A DNA stretch of 64,000 nt from Nostoc sp. FACHB-152 (GCF_014697475.1 NZ_JACJRV010000001.1:372001-436000); one strand, 5' to 3'. Shown: positions 26,773 to 36,617, numbered from the stretch's first letter. Notes: a model not told the origin generated them from the letters alone. Made by a program: numbers and translations.

Positions 26773-28833
26773 ATGGCTACTAAAAAATTACTCCCTCATG
26801 TTGATGTTCTTCTTGTAACGGTTACAGAAGTTGAAGCTTCAGCAGTAATTAAAGAAGTTAACAATCAAATTTCACAGGGTCAAATCCAAAGAGAGCCGAA
26901 CCACAATGACACTTGGCACATTCCTAATATTAATAATACTTACCATGATTTTGGTTATATTGGCGGAGCAAGAACCTTTATGGTTCAGTCAGGGATGGGA
27001 TCTGGGGGGCCAAGTGGCTCAACACTCACTATTCATGAAGCTATTAAAGAATTATCTCCATCCGCAGTAATCATGGTTGGGATTGCCTTCGGTGTTAATA
27101 AATACAACCAGAATATAGGTGAAATTTTAGTTTCCCAGCAACTACAAGCCTACGAGCTTCAGCGACTTGGTACAGCACCTAATGGAGAGTCAAGTACTAT
27201 TCTTCGAGGCGATTGTTCGTCGGCTTCACCAAAGCTGCTAGAGAAATTCACAGCTAGCAGCCACAAATGGAATAAATCATCTGTGAAATTCGGAAAAGTT
27301 CTCTCAGGTGACAAGCTTGTTGATAATCAAGACTTTCGAGACCAATTGCTGAAGCTCGCACAAGAAAGCATTGGTGGCGACATGGAGGGGACAGGACTTT
27401 ATGCTTCAGCATTTAGAAGTCAAGTTCATTGGATTTTAGTCAAAGCTATCTGTGACTGGGCTGATGGGCAAAAAGATGTTAATAAAGATGAATATCAGCA
27501 AAAAGCAGCTCAAAATGCCGCAGAATTCGTCATTTATACGTTGCTACAAGGTGGATTTGATTCAGGTAAGAAGCACAAAAATAATTCACACTCAAACCTC
27601 AGCTCTGCTCTTAAAGAGCATTTCAAGGAAGTCACTGAATCTATACGTAACGGCAGATTAGTTTTCTTCCTCGGTTCAGGCATTAATTTCTCGAATACGC
27701 CAAACGATAACCTACCGCCCAACGATATCCAAATTGCTGAAGAACTACATGAAAGTTCTAGTTTCAAAACTAAGGAATTAATAGGATTGCCCTGTGATGT
27801 ATGTCCTTATAAATTAAAAGATAGACCTGACGATCGCAAAAGGCAAACTTCTCTTTGTCCAATCAAGAAAGACCTTGCAAACTTCCCACATTTGCAGTAT
27901 GAACAAGATCTAGTAGTTGCTAAAGTCGATATTCGTTGTTTGTCACAGTACATCATTACTGACACTAATGCGAGTGGTCTGATGGACAAACTTAGCCGTT
28001 ATTTTAGACGTAATTACAGTCCAAATAAATTTCAATATTTATTCGCTTCTCTTGCTGCTTCTATGGAGAAAAAGCAGTATAAATTCCCTTATCAATTAAT
28101 TGCCACAACTAACTATGACTTGGGATTAGAATGCGCTTTTGAGAAAGCCTTTGACGGTAGTCAGACAACATTTGATGTTGTCTCCTACATTGCAGAAGGA
28201 GATGATTGCAGTCGTTTCAAACATATATTTTCCGAGAACGGGAACAGGAAAGTAGAGGTGATTGGCAGACCAGAACAGCCAACAAATCAGTATGAAAAAC
28301 TTCCACTTGCAGAAAACTTATCTAACAACTTACCTACCGTTGAACGTCCAATCATTCTCAAACTTTTTGGTGGTGCGCTGCACAACTCACCAAACCCAGG
28401 GGAAGACAGTTTTGCGATCGCTCCAACTCATCTCCTTAATTACATGATCGGCAAAGATGGAAAAAAACCAATCTTGTCAGAACTGCTTCCACAGAAGTTA
28501 ATTCAGCGATTGAACCAGAGCGATATCTTATTTATTGGCTTTAGTGCGAATGATAGTGATTTGCAGATGCTTCTAAGCCGTGTTTGCCCAGGCAGATTTG
28601 GGATTGCGATGGATACATCCAAATCCAAAAACGGAACACCCAAAGCTTGGCTGATTCATCAATCAAGCCCTGGACAACTCAGTAATAAATATTTTTCGGA
28701 ACATAAATGGGCAGTCGAACTAGTCGAGTGTCCCTACGAGGACTATGTAAATAAGTTACAAGCTCATTTGGAAAAGGTATTAAATCTAGACTTGTCAAAT
28801 TGTTCCGCTCATCGAAATTATAATAAGAGATAG
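26773..28833 (+). CDS. Nucleoside phosphorylase-SIR2 fusion protein
   Basis: 686 residues. Residues ~10-255 are a PNP/MTA-nucleosidase-type domain: VDVLLVTVTEVEASAV, PSAVIMVGIAFGVN, the substrate motif GGDMEGTGLY (D203-M204-E205) and the acidic residue of AICDWADG (D228). Residues ~288-620 are a SIR2-like Rossmann domain: FFLGSGIN (301-305), ATTNYD (N447), ILKLFGG (530-534) and ILFIGFSANDSDLQML. The usual catalytic His of the KLHG motif is Phe (F532). An insert holds CDVCPY and a third Cys (SLCPIKKD), perhaps a zinc site. By family, the PNP part would cleave a nucleoside or nucleotide and the SIR2 part bind NAD or an ADP-ribose-like ligand. It ends 4 bases before the STAND gene, so the products probably act together. 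ATG start at 26773. Confidence 0.88.
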   Translation: MATKKLLPHVDVLLVTVTEVEASAVIKEVNNQISQGQIQREPNHNDTWHIPNINNTYHDFGYIGGARTFMVQSGMGSGGPSGSTLTIHEAIKELSPSAVIMVGIAFGVNKYNQNIGEILVSQQLQAYELQRLGTAPNGESSTILRGDCSSASPKLLEKFTASSHKWNKSSVKFGKVLSGDKLVDNQDFRDQLLKLAQESIGGDMEGTGLYASAFRSQVHWILVKAICDWADGQKDVNKDEYQQKAAQNAAEFVIYTLLQGGFDSGKKHKNNSHSNLSSALKEHFKEVTESIRNGRLVFFLGSGINFSNTPNDNLPPNDIQIAEELHESSSFKTKELIGLPCDVCPYKLKDRPDDRKRQTSLCPIKKDLANFPHLQYEQDLVVAKVDIRCLSQYIITDTNASGLMDKLSRYFRRNYSPNKFQYLFASLAASMEKKQYKFPYQLIATTNYDLGLECAFEKAFDGSQTTFDVVSYIAEGDDCSRFKHIFSENGNRKVEVIGRPEQPTNQYEKLPLAENLSNNLPTVERPIILKLFGGALHNSPNPGEDSFAIAPTHLLNYMIGKDGKKPILSELLPQKLIQRLNQSDILFIGFSANDSDLQMLLSRVCPGRFGIAMDTSKSKNGTPKAWLIHQSSPGQLSNKYFSEHKWAVELVECPYEDYVNKLQAHLEKVLNLDLSNCSAHRNYNKR

Positions 28834-28837
28834 CGAT

Positions 28838-31800
28838 ATGCTAGATAAATTTGACCAGAACATACAGCAACAGCATTACCTTGCTCCTCCCTACAAAGGC
28901 TTAGATCCCTACACAGAAGAAGACGCTTTGTTTTTCTTTGGACGAGATAAGTGGCAAAGAATTATTACCGACAACCTCTTAAATTCCCGATTGACAGTTC
29001 TCTATGGTGAGAGTGGTGTTGGTAAAAGTTCACTCCTCCATGCTGGTATTGCCAATCGCCTACGCGTATTTACAGAAGAGAACCGAAAGGAATCAAATTC
29101 TCCAAAATTTGCTGTTGTTGTCTTCAAAAATTGGAATCCTCAACTACTGGATAGCCCTAAGCTGCTAGATAAGTTATTGAAACAGAGCCAGAAAGCTGTT
29201 GCTGAGGCATTAGGACTAGATCAAGACTCTTCAAGCCTAGAAAGACGGTTTCAAAAACCTATCTGTAATAGAGAAAAAAACGATAAAAAATCAAAGGCTT
29301 CTGCATCATCCGAGTTCATTCAGGAATTACAGGTATTGTCAGATATTGTTAGTGAAGAATACTGGGGTAGTAAACTATTGATCATTCTGGATCAGTTTGA
29401 GGATTACTTTTCTTATTATTTTGAACAAGATGAAGGCAAACAGTTTATTAAAGAACTTGCCAATGTACGTAATTATTCCACTTTAAATGTTAATTTTCTT
29501 ATTGCAATTCGTTCGGATGCTTATTATAAACTTGAAGAATTAAAAGGTTATCTGCCTAGTATTGTTGATAATTGTTTGGAACTCAAGCATCTTGATCGAA
29601 AATCAGCAGAAGAAGCTATTCAAAAACCGCTTGCTCGATACAATTGCCGACAAACTATTATAAATAGGTTAAAGGAATTTCGTTTAACCGTTCTGGCGGG
29701 AGAAAGCAATGTTGGCAAGAGTTTTATGCTAAGAAAGGGAGTTGTCCCGTATCTAGATTCGGAAGTTCAAGAAAGCCTTGAACAGCATAATAGTCCAATA
29801 TTACCCGTTGTTCTTTTTGACGCTTGGGAAGACAATCCGCTTTCCAAACTTATTGAAAAAATCAAAAATAAAATTAGTTTATATTTAGATCAAGAGTCGA
29901 AAGATTCATTATCACATATACGCAAGTTAGACAAGATTTTAAAAGCTTGGGATAATTTCCTTAAAAAACAACAATACAACGGCAAGCTATTAATTATATT
30001 TGACCATTTTGAAGAATATTTTCGCCATTTAGCAAAGCCAGAATTATTTGCTGAGTCACTGAACAAAATACTCACTTGTGATGACTTGCCAGTTCATTGT
30101 TTGATTTCTATTAGAGAAGATAATGATAATTTTGATAAATTTGGTACCTTTATTTCCAATCTAAAAACTCAAATTTCAGCATGGGATGAGCAATATTTCC
30201 AATTGTCTAAAGATTCTCTTTGGGATAAATCATTTAAAGACAAAAAGCAGCGATCGCCCAATTCCAAAACAGTTGATTTTAAAGACAGTTTAGTTAATCA
30301 TATTTTAGACAAATTAACCGATAAGAAGAGTGAAGCATCACAAAAAGTTCAAATTGCTGCTCCTTATCTTCAAATTGTGATGACTCGACTTTGGGAGGAA
30401 AGAGAAGAGGTAGACGGCGTTGATTGCATAACTTTTGAAAAATTTGAAAACTTAGGCTTTGTAGAGGGAATTGTCAAGGAATACGTATCTACAAGAATAG
30501 AGAAGCTATTTCCTGAAGAAGATCAAGATAAGCGACGAACGGCAATGCAAGCAAAGCACGTCCTTTCGTACTTTTTAACCCCATCTCTTCGCAAAAACCT
30601 CTTGTCTGTAACTGATTTAGTTAAATATGCCCAAGAAGAATCTGAAAGTCTAAACCTTCCAACAACACTAGAGGAGGAGAAAGTCAATGGAATTTTGAAC
30701 AAACTAAGTCAAGCAAGGATTCTTAGGTCAGTTGGATTATCGCCACCACGTTACGAACTTTACCTTAGCCAATTGGCTCCAGCAATTCAAGAGGTGCGGA
30801 CAAAGTATATTCAATATGTTCACAGCCTTACAATCGCACAGAGATTGCCAACCGAATCTATACGACAGCTAAGACGTAGGCGAGATGATTTAGCTGCTTT
30901 ACTCGCACTTGAAGCATATAATTTTAATAAAGAGCATAATTTAGGAATATTAGATCAAGTTGATGAAGCATTACGTGAAGCTTTGAGTGTAAAGCATTTC
31001 AGCATCACCTTGAAAGGTCATCAGGGAGGCGTTACATCAGTGGCGTTTAGTCCAGATGGGAGACTGGTAGCTTCTGGTAGCCATGACGGACAGATAGGTG
31101 TTTGGCAATTAACCCCTCCCTATGAACATCAACCTAAATATTTTCTTAACGCTCCAAATTCTGTTCAAGGGGTAGATCGTTCAGTTTGGTCGGTTACGTT
31201 TCACCCAGATGAGCAGCAGCAAATTATAGTTGCAGGAAAAGACTACGGAAATGTAGAACTATGGAATCTGAAAAAAGATTTAGATCCACAAAATCCACAA
31301 AATCCAGATAAAATTCTGTGGACTCATCATTACTACAAAAAACAAGACAATGGTAAATTTTTTGAAAAAACTGATCATACTTGCATATTTTGGTTGAAAT
31401 GGCACCAAAAGATAAGTCAAGAACAATCAGTCGAAAAATTTGATTTGTGGGCTAAAAGTTTTTTATATTATTTGGATAGTAAGTCTGAGCAAGTTAAATC
31501 AGTAGTATTTAATAAAGTTAAATCAGTAGTATTTAACAGAGATGGTTCAATCTTAGCTTCCGGTGGAGAGGACGGTAAGATCCAACTCGTGAATTTGCAT
31601 CAAACTGAACACCCAAATCAATCTTGGGAAGATTACGCCAACTCTGATGATGACTTTTTAATCAATCTCCTTTCCGGTTTTACCGTATTAAGGGTTGTCG
31701 AAGGAGAAAAACTAAAGGAAGTTTTATCGCTAGCCTTCGATCCTCAAAAAAATAGATTTGTTTCAGGTCATAATGATGGAACTATTTGGTTATGGAATTG

Positions 31801-33430
31801 GAATTCACATAGCTGTAATTATGAACATACTCCACTCAGTTCACCGCATAACGAAGCTGTCAAATCGTTAGCTTTTAGCCCAGATGGTAAAAAATTAGCT
31901 TCAGGTAGTGCAGATAGAACTATTAGACTATGGAATTTGGATGATCAAGATAAAGATTTACTACCTGATATGCTTGGGCAAGGTGTCGATTTGGATACTG
32001 TAAATTCTGTTGCCTTTCTTCCTGATGGAAAACACCTAATTTCAGGCGGCGAAGATCAAAAAGTTAGACTCTGGAATGTGGAGGATTTCAAACTTATTGA
32101 AGAACTTCCAGGTCAATATTTTGGTATTAGTTCGGTTGCCTTTGCTCTTAATAAAAAGTGGATAGCAGCAGGAAGTTGGGATAATACAGTTAGACTATGG
32201 AATTTACTTCCGTCCGTAACTGAACCGAAAGAAATTCAAGCGCAAACCAAGAGAACTCATGAAGATAACGTCATGTCGGTTGCCTATAATTCAGAACAAA
32301 AGATGCTGGCTTCGGCTAGTTGGGATAAGAAAGTTCAATTATGGACACTCAACTCGTTTGATGAACCACAATTTCACAAAACTCTTATAGGTCATAATGA
32401 TTATGTTTGGTCAGTTACATTTAGTCAAGATGGTAAGCTTTTAGCCTCTAGCGGCACAAAAAATGATAAAACAGTTCGGTTATGGAACTTAGAGAATCTA
32501 GATGGATCGCCGATAATTCTGACAGACGAAAAAATTAAAGACGGTATCAGTTCAGTCGCATTTAGCCCTGATTGCAAAATTCTCGCAGCAGGTGTTTGGG
32601 ATGATCAAGAGCAAAAAAACGATACAGTCTACGATACAGTTTTTTTATGGGATTTGAGCCAACTAGACAAAAATGATTGGGAACAAGGCAAGCTCAAAAA
32701 TCAAAAAGTTATTTCTTTACCAGGACACGGACAAAGCATTACATCGATCGCCTTTCTTGTTGATGAAAATAAAAAAATACTAGCTACTGCTAGTAATGAC
32801 TCGACGATTAGACTATGGGATTTAAGTCAACTTGATTGGGGAAAATCTTCATCTAATGCTAAATATTGTGTTTTGAAAGGTCATACTAAAAGAGTTTGGT
32901 CAGTGGCATTCCATCCCACTGAGAAAATACTAGCATCGGGTAGCGATGACACAAATATTAGACTCTGGAATCTTAAAGATTTAGATCAACTGAATTGGAG
33001 AGATATTGATGAAAGAACTCCCGAAGATGACTATGAAAAAGTTGTAATTTTGTCAGGTTATAATTGTCACAACTATTGGGTAGCTTCAGTAGTTTTTAGT
33101 CACGATGGGAATACTTTAGCTTCAGGTAGTTTTGATGGAACAATCAGGTTATGGAATATAGAAACTGCAAGCAAGCCAGATTTTGACTGGCAGCAGAAGG
33201 AATACAAGGTTAAACCTATTGTTTTGAGAGGACATGAGCAGAGTGTTACATCCGTGGTGTTTATTACTACTAATTCAGGTGAAAAACGACTAGCTTCTGG
33301 AAGTTATGATAATACTGTCCGCCTTTGGATTACCTCCACTGACAGATTAGCGGCAATGGTTAAAGAACAAGTACCTAGAATTCTTACTGCAGAAGAAAGG
33401 AAGCGTTTTATCGGCTCTGAAAATTCTTAG
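28838..33430 (+). CDS. nSTAND-type NTPase with two P-loops and 14 WD40 repeats
   Basis: 1530 residues. The start YLAPPYKGLDPYTEEDALFF is typical of nSTAND1 proteins. The first NTPase has Walker A GESGVGKS (57-64) and Walker B LLIILDQFEDYF (180-191). A second module follows with GESNVGKS (288-295) and LLIIFDHFEEYF (384-395). Then comes the usual STAND winged-helix region (IAAPYLQIVMTRLWEE, YFLTPSLRKN). From ~720 to ~1500 I count 14 WD40 units by their final WN/WD strand (VWQL, LWNLK, LWNWN, LWDLS and so on), enough for two seven-bladed propellers. STAND proteins bind a trigger through the repeats, then use ATP to oligomerise and switch on effectors, here probably the two preceding genes. It is convergent with glgX, with 8 bases between stops and no terminator seen. 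ATG start at 28838. Confidence 0.92.
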   Translation: MLDKFDQNIQQQHYLAPPYKGLDPYTEEDALFFFGRDKWQRIITDNLLNSRLTVLYGESGVGKSSLLHAGIANRLRVFTEENRKESNSPKFAVVVFKNWNPQLLDSPKLLDKLLKQSQKAVAEALGLDQDSSSLERRFQKPICNREKNDKKSKASASSEFIQELQVLSDIVSEEYWGSKLLIILDQFEDYFSYYFEQDEGKQFIKELANVRNYSTLNVNFLIAIRSDAYYKLEELKGYLPSIVDNCLELKHLDRKSAEEAIQKPLARYNCRQTIINRLKEFRLTVLAGESNVGKSFMLRKGVVPYLDSEVQESLEQHNSPILPVVLFDAWEDNPLSKLIEKIKNKISLYLDQESKDSLSHIRKLDKILKAWDNFLKKQQYNGKLLIIFDHFEEYFRHLAKPELFAESLNKILTCDDLPVHCLISIREDNDNFDKFGTFISNLKTQISAWDEQYFQLSKDSLWDKSFKDKKQRSPNSKTVDFKDSLVNHILDKLTDKKSEASQKVQIAAPYLQIVMTRLWEEREEVDGVDCITFEKFENLGFVEGIVKEYVSTRIEKLFPEEDQDKRRTAMQAKHVLSYFLTPSLRKNLLSVTDLVKYAQEESESLNLPTTLEEEKVNGILNKLSQARILRSVGLSPPRYELYLSQLAPAIQEVRTKYIQYVHSLTIAQRLPTESIRQLRRRRDDLAALLALEAYNFNKEHNLGILDQVDEALREALSVKHFSITLKGHQGGVTSVAFSPDGRLVASGSHDGQIGVWQLTPPYEHQPKYFLNAPNSVQGVDRSVWSVTFHPDEQQQIIVAGKDYGNVELWNLKKDLDPQNPQNPDKILWTHHYYKKQDNGKFFEKTDHTCIFWLKWHQKISQEQSVEKFDLWAKSFLYYLDSKSEQVKSVVFNKVKSVVFNRDGSILASGGEDGKIQLVNLHQTEHPNQSWEDYANSDDDFLINLLSGFTVLRVVEGEKLKEVLSLAFDPQKNRFVSGHNDGTIWLWNWNSHSCNYEHTPLSSPHNEAVKSLAFSPDGKKLASGSADRTIRLWNLDDQDKDLLPDMLGQGVDLDTVNSVAFLPDGKHLISGGEDQKVRLWNVEDFKLIEELPGQYFGISSVAFALNKKWIAAGSWDNTVRLWNLLPSVTEPKEIQAQTKRTHEDNVMSVAYNSEQKMLASASWDKKVQLWTLNSFDEPQFHKTLIGHNDYVWSVTFSQDGKLLASSGTKNDKTVRLWNLENLDGSPIILTDEKIKDGISSVAFSPDCKILAAGVWDDQEQKNDTVYDTVFLWDLSQLDKNDWEQGKLKNQKVISLPGHGQSITSIAFLVDENKKILATASNDSTIRLWDLSQLDWGKSSSNAKYCVLKGHTKRVWSVAFHPTEKILASGSDDTNIRLWNLKDLDQLNWRDIDERTPEDDYEKVVILSGYNCHNYWVASVVFSHDGNTLASGSFDGTIRLWNIETASKPDFDWQQKEYKVKPIVLRGHEQSVTSVVFITTNSGEKRLASGSYDNTVRLWITSTDRLAAMVKEQVPRILTAEERKRFIGSENS

Positions 33431-33438
33431 TAGTTGAT

Positions 33439-35580
33439 TTAGTTCGCGCTTTTTAACACCATCAGCGCTCGCCCCTCAAGCATCACTACCTCATCTCCCC
33501 GATACAAGCGTTCCTCTTCAATAAACCGTGGCTCGATGGTATCTATCACAACCCGCCATTTTCCATCCTCTAACTCAGGAGGCAAGAGGAATTCAACCAT
33601 TTGATCATGGGCATTGAAGCAGAGCAGAAAACGATCCTCAATGCTACTTTTCTCCTGCCCATTGCCAGTTAAAAAAAGACTCATTGCACTAATATTGTCC
33701 TGCCACTGTTTTTCAGGAATCTCACTACCATCCGGGTTAAACCAGCGAATATCACCTTGATTTAAACCATGCTGTACCCAATCGCGCTGCCGAAACACCG
33801 GATGCTGACGACGAAACTGAATTAATTGACGGGTAAAGTCTACCAATGCCGTCTTCTCCTCCGTCAAATCCCAGTCAAACCAGGAAATCTCATTATCCTG
33901 GCAATAGGGGTTGTTGTTGCCGCGCTGCGATCGCCCCATCTCATCTCCCCCCAACAACATGGGAACACCCTGCGACAGCATCAAAGTAGTTAGGAAATTA
34001 CGCTTCTGCCTTTCTCGTAACTGCAAAATTTCTGGGTCATCAGTCTCCCCTTCCACACCACAATTCCAAGAGCGGTTGTTATTGTCTCCACTCTCCTCCT
34101 GATTATCTTCATTGTGTTTCTGGTTATAACTAACCAAATCATTCAACGTAAAGCCATCATGACAGGTGATGTAGTTGATACTGGAACAGGAAAGCCGACC
34201 CGTACTCTTGTATAAATCCGGGCTGCCCATCAATCGGTGAGAAAACTCCTTGAGCTTGATGTCTTCACCGCGCCAGAAATCCCGCATTACGTCTCGATAC
34301 TTATCATTCCACTCCGACCACCAAACAGGAAATTTCCCCACCTCCGATCCAACTTCGGCAATCAACTTCACTTGGGAAAGAACTGGGTCTTGGTGAATAA
34401 TGTTAAAAAAGGATGCTAAAGGGTCGAATTCGTGGTCTAAAACCTTGATTGTCCGTCGCTTAGAACCTCGCCAGACATCTACTTCAATTAATTCTCCTCT
34501 GGTTAGTGCGGGAGCTATATCAAACCGAAAACCATCGATATGCATTGCCAACACCCAATAACGCAGACTATCCATTACTAACTTCAAGACTTGGGGGTGG
34601 AGAGTATTGAGGCAATTGCCACAACCAGTAAAATCTTCGATGTAGTAGCGAGGATTTCCCTCTACCAACCGATAGTAAACTGCATTGTCGATACCCCGAA
34701 AACAGAGAGTCGAACCTAAATGATTCCCTTCTCCGGTGTGATTGTAAACCACATCTAAAATCACTTCGATGCCAGCAGCGTGCAAGCTTTTGACCATCTG
34801 CTTAAACTCAGTCACCTGTTGACCGAAAATGCCACTAGCACTGTAGCCGGAATAAGGAGCAAAATAGCCGATGGGATCGTAACCCCAGTAATTGCTAAGT
34901 CCTTTATCGGCGAGTAATCCTGCGTAAATAAAGAAGTGATGGGTAGGTAACAATTCAACGGCAGTAATGCCGAGAGACTTCAGGTGAGCGATCGCCGCAG
35001 GATGGGCAATTCCGGCATAAGTACCGCGCAGGTTTTCTGGAATGTCTGGGTGTAACTGGGTAAAGCCCTTAACATGAGTTTCGTAAATCACCGTGTTACA
35101 CCAGGGAAGTTGCAGCAGGCGATCGCTTCCCCAATCAAAGGATTCATCCACCACAACTGCCTTGGGAATCAAATCTGCACTGTCTGTCTTAGATTGGCTT
35201 AAATCTCTTTCATCCTCCGGTGCATCCCACAGATAGCCAAAGAGTTCCGGTGCATGGCTGAAATCACCAGCGATCGCTTTCGCATAGGGGTCAAGTAAGA
35301 GTTTAGACGAATTAAAGCGATATCCCTGCTCAGGTTCATAAACTCCATGAACCCGAAATCCATATTTTTGTCCTGGCTTAATCCCTGGTACATAACCATG
35401 CCAGATATAGTTTTCTACTCTTGTTAAAGGCAGGCGTTTCTCCTGTTCTTGTTCATCAAACAAGCAAAGTTCAACACCCGTCGCGTTTTCTGAAAATAAA
35501 GCAAAGTTTGTTCCCTCACCATCCCAAGTAGCTCCGAGAGGATAAGGTTTCCCATGTTCCAGAAGCACATTCATAAACAT
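33439..35580 (-). CDS. glgX: Glycogen debranching enzyme, isoamylase type
   Basis: 713 residues. Hydrolyses alpha-1,6 branches of glycogen. The N-terminal CBM48 (GTNFALFSENATGVELCLF) is followed by the GH13 barrel: DVVYNHTGEGNH, HIDGFRFDIAPALTR with the nucleophile Asp, YITCHDGFTLNDLVSYN and GGDEMGRSQRGNNN. Two features differ from ordinary cyanobacterial GlgX. A ~15-residue insert follows the nucleophile strand (around VDVWRGSKRRTIKV). At the acid/base strand the text reads LIAEVGSEVGKFP in place of the usual LIAEPWD-x9-NFP, a loss of about six residues including PWD; the Glu itself is kept. The enzyme may have altered chain specificity. Start MFMNVLLEHG at 35580; the second Met (35574) is also possible. 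Confidence 0.93.
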   Translation of the reverse strand: MFMNVLLEHGKPYPLGATWDGEGTNFALFSENATGVELCLFDEQEQEKRLPLTRVENYIWHGYVPGIKPGQKYGFRVHGVYEPEQGYRFNSSKLLLDPYAKAIAGDFSHAPELFGYLWDAPEDERDLSQSKTDSADLIPKAVVVDESFDWGSDRLLQLPWCNTVIYETHVKGFTQLHPDIPENLRGTYAGIAHPAAIAHLKSLGITAVELLPTHHFFIYAGLLADKGLSNYWGYDPIGYFAPYSGYSASGIFGQQVTEFKQMVKSLHAAGIEVILDVVYNHTGEGNHLGSTLCFRGIDNAVYYRLVEGNPRYYIEDFTGCGNCLNTLHPQVLKLVMDSLRYWVLAMHIDGFRFDIAPALTRGELIEVDVWRGSKRRTIKVLDHEFDPLASFFNIIHQDPVLSQVKLIAEVGSEVGKFPVWWSEWNDKYRDVMRDFWRGEDIKLKEFSHRLMGSPDLYKSTGRLSCSSINYITCHDGFTLNDLVSYNQKHNEDNQEESGDNNNRSWNCGVEGETDDPEILQLRERQKRNFLTTLMLSQGVPMLLGGDEMGRSQRGNNNPYCQDNEISWFDWDLTEEKTALVDFTRQLIQFRRQHPVFRQRDWVQHGLNQGDIRWFNPDGSEIPEKQWQDNISAMSLFLTGNGQEKSSIEDRFLLCFNAHDQMVEFLLPPELEDGKWRVVIDTIEPRFIEEERLYRGDEVVMLEGRALMVLKSAN

Positions 35581-36158
35581 AAAAATTTGAAGAATATTTT
35601 GCTTTATTCTCGCAATACCTTAGCCAATTTACGAGAGTTCAGCACCTGTAGAAACGTTATGAATACGTCCGCCTTAGGTTTTTTCAAGCGGTTACCACCC
35701 AAAGTTAAGCCAGAATCAGCGAATTTAGGCGTTAGCGGTTGTCTTTTTGCAGCTTTGTTGCAGTAATTTATTAGCTGTTGGATATTATACCTGCCTGAAA
35801 AATTGGTGTACAGGTGGCAGGGGAAGAAACCTTTCCCCCTTGCCATTTAACCCTTAGCCTAGTAAAGAGCATCCTAACGGGTGCGGTGCTTCACATAGCA
35901 CTGTTATGGCAATGCAAGCACATTAGACAAGTAAATTAATTTTTGACAAAACTAGAGTCAAACCTAGTGGTAGTAAATATTGTGGATATTAATAAGCTGT
36001 ATATTAGTTTCTGATGACTGCTGTGTGTTGATGGAGCTATCAGCTCGTAGTCAAGGGAGAATAATCTATTGTCATAAGTGTGACTCAAAGATTATAAACT
36101 GTTGACAGCTGTCTGCTTAGTGCCATTATTCAGTTTGATGGAAAGAGGTAGAAAAATC
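35581..36158. other. Intergenic region upstream of psbU
   Basis: About 580 bases. An ORF-like minus frame near 35604-35846 has no family features. The right part should contain the psbU promoter: TTGACA at about 35944 is the best -35-like match, but no convincing -10 at the right spacing follows. No repeats of the foldback type are seen. Confidence 0.35.
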
Positions 36159-36587
36159 GTGAAAAGATTGGTGCGTTTATTAACAGTATTTAGTTTGTTG
36201 ATTGGTTGCTGGGGATGGTTAGGTACAACAGGGATAGCCCAAGCTGCTGGTATTAACAGTTTGGCGTTGCCACAAGTGCCTGTTTTGGCAGTGGAATTCC
36301 GCAATCGTGCAGATGATAAACTGGCAACGGAATTTGGTAAAAAAATTGATTTAAATAACACCAACGTCCGAGCTTTCCAAAACTATCCAGGTTTGTATCC
36401 TACCCTGGCTAAGAAAATCATCAAGAATGCTCCTTACCAAAAGGTAGAAGATATTTTGAATCTACCAGGATTGAGCGATCGCCAAAAACAACTTCTACAA
36501 GCTAATTTCGATAACTTCACCGTTACCGACCAAGAAGCTGTCTTCAACGAAGGTGACGATCGCTTTAACAACGGTATCTATAGATAA
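36159..36587 (+). CDS. psbU: Photosystem II 12 kDa extrinsic protein
   Basis: 142 residues from a GTG at 36159 with AGAGG ten bases upstream; in-frame starts at 36102 and 36138 would lengthen the signal peptide unusually. The signal peptide ([19 protein letters not shown]) ends near IAQAAG. The mature domain has the helix-hairpin-helix fold of Psb[38 protein letters not shown] and [13 protein letters not shown], ending in [11 protein letters not shown]. It binds the lumenal face of photosystem II and stabilises the oxygen-evolving cluster. Single gene with a hairpin downstream. Very confident. Confidence 0.97.
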   Translation: MKRLVRLLTVFSLLIGCWGWLGTTGIAQAAGINSLALPQVPVLAVEFRNRADDKLATEFGKKIDLNNTNVRAFQNYPGLYPTLAKKIIKNAPYQKVEDILNLPGLSDRQKQLLQANFDNFTVTDQEAVFNEGDDRFNNGIYR

Positions 36588-36617
36588 GCTAATTTACCGC
36601 TAATCTAGGAAACAGTA

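Noticed and set aside
31000-33340. The repetitive DNA in the STAND gene as a nucleotide repeat element
   Set aside because: The periodicity is at protein level (WD40 units of ~40-60 residues) with divergent DNA.
35604-35846. Minus-strand 80-residue frame upstream of glgX
   Set aside because: No ribosome site, domain or signal; it contains short intergenic-looking sequence. Kept as non-coding.
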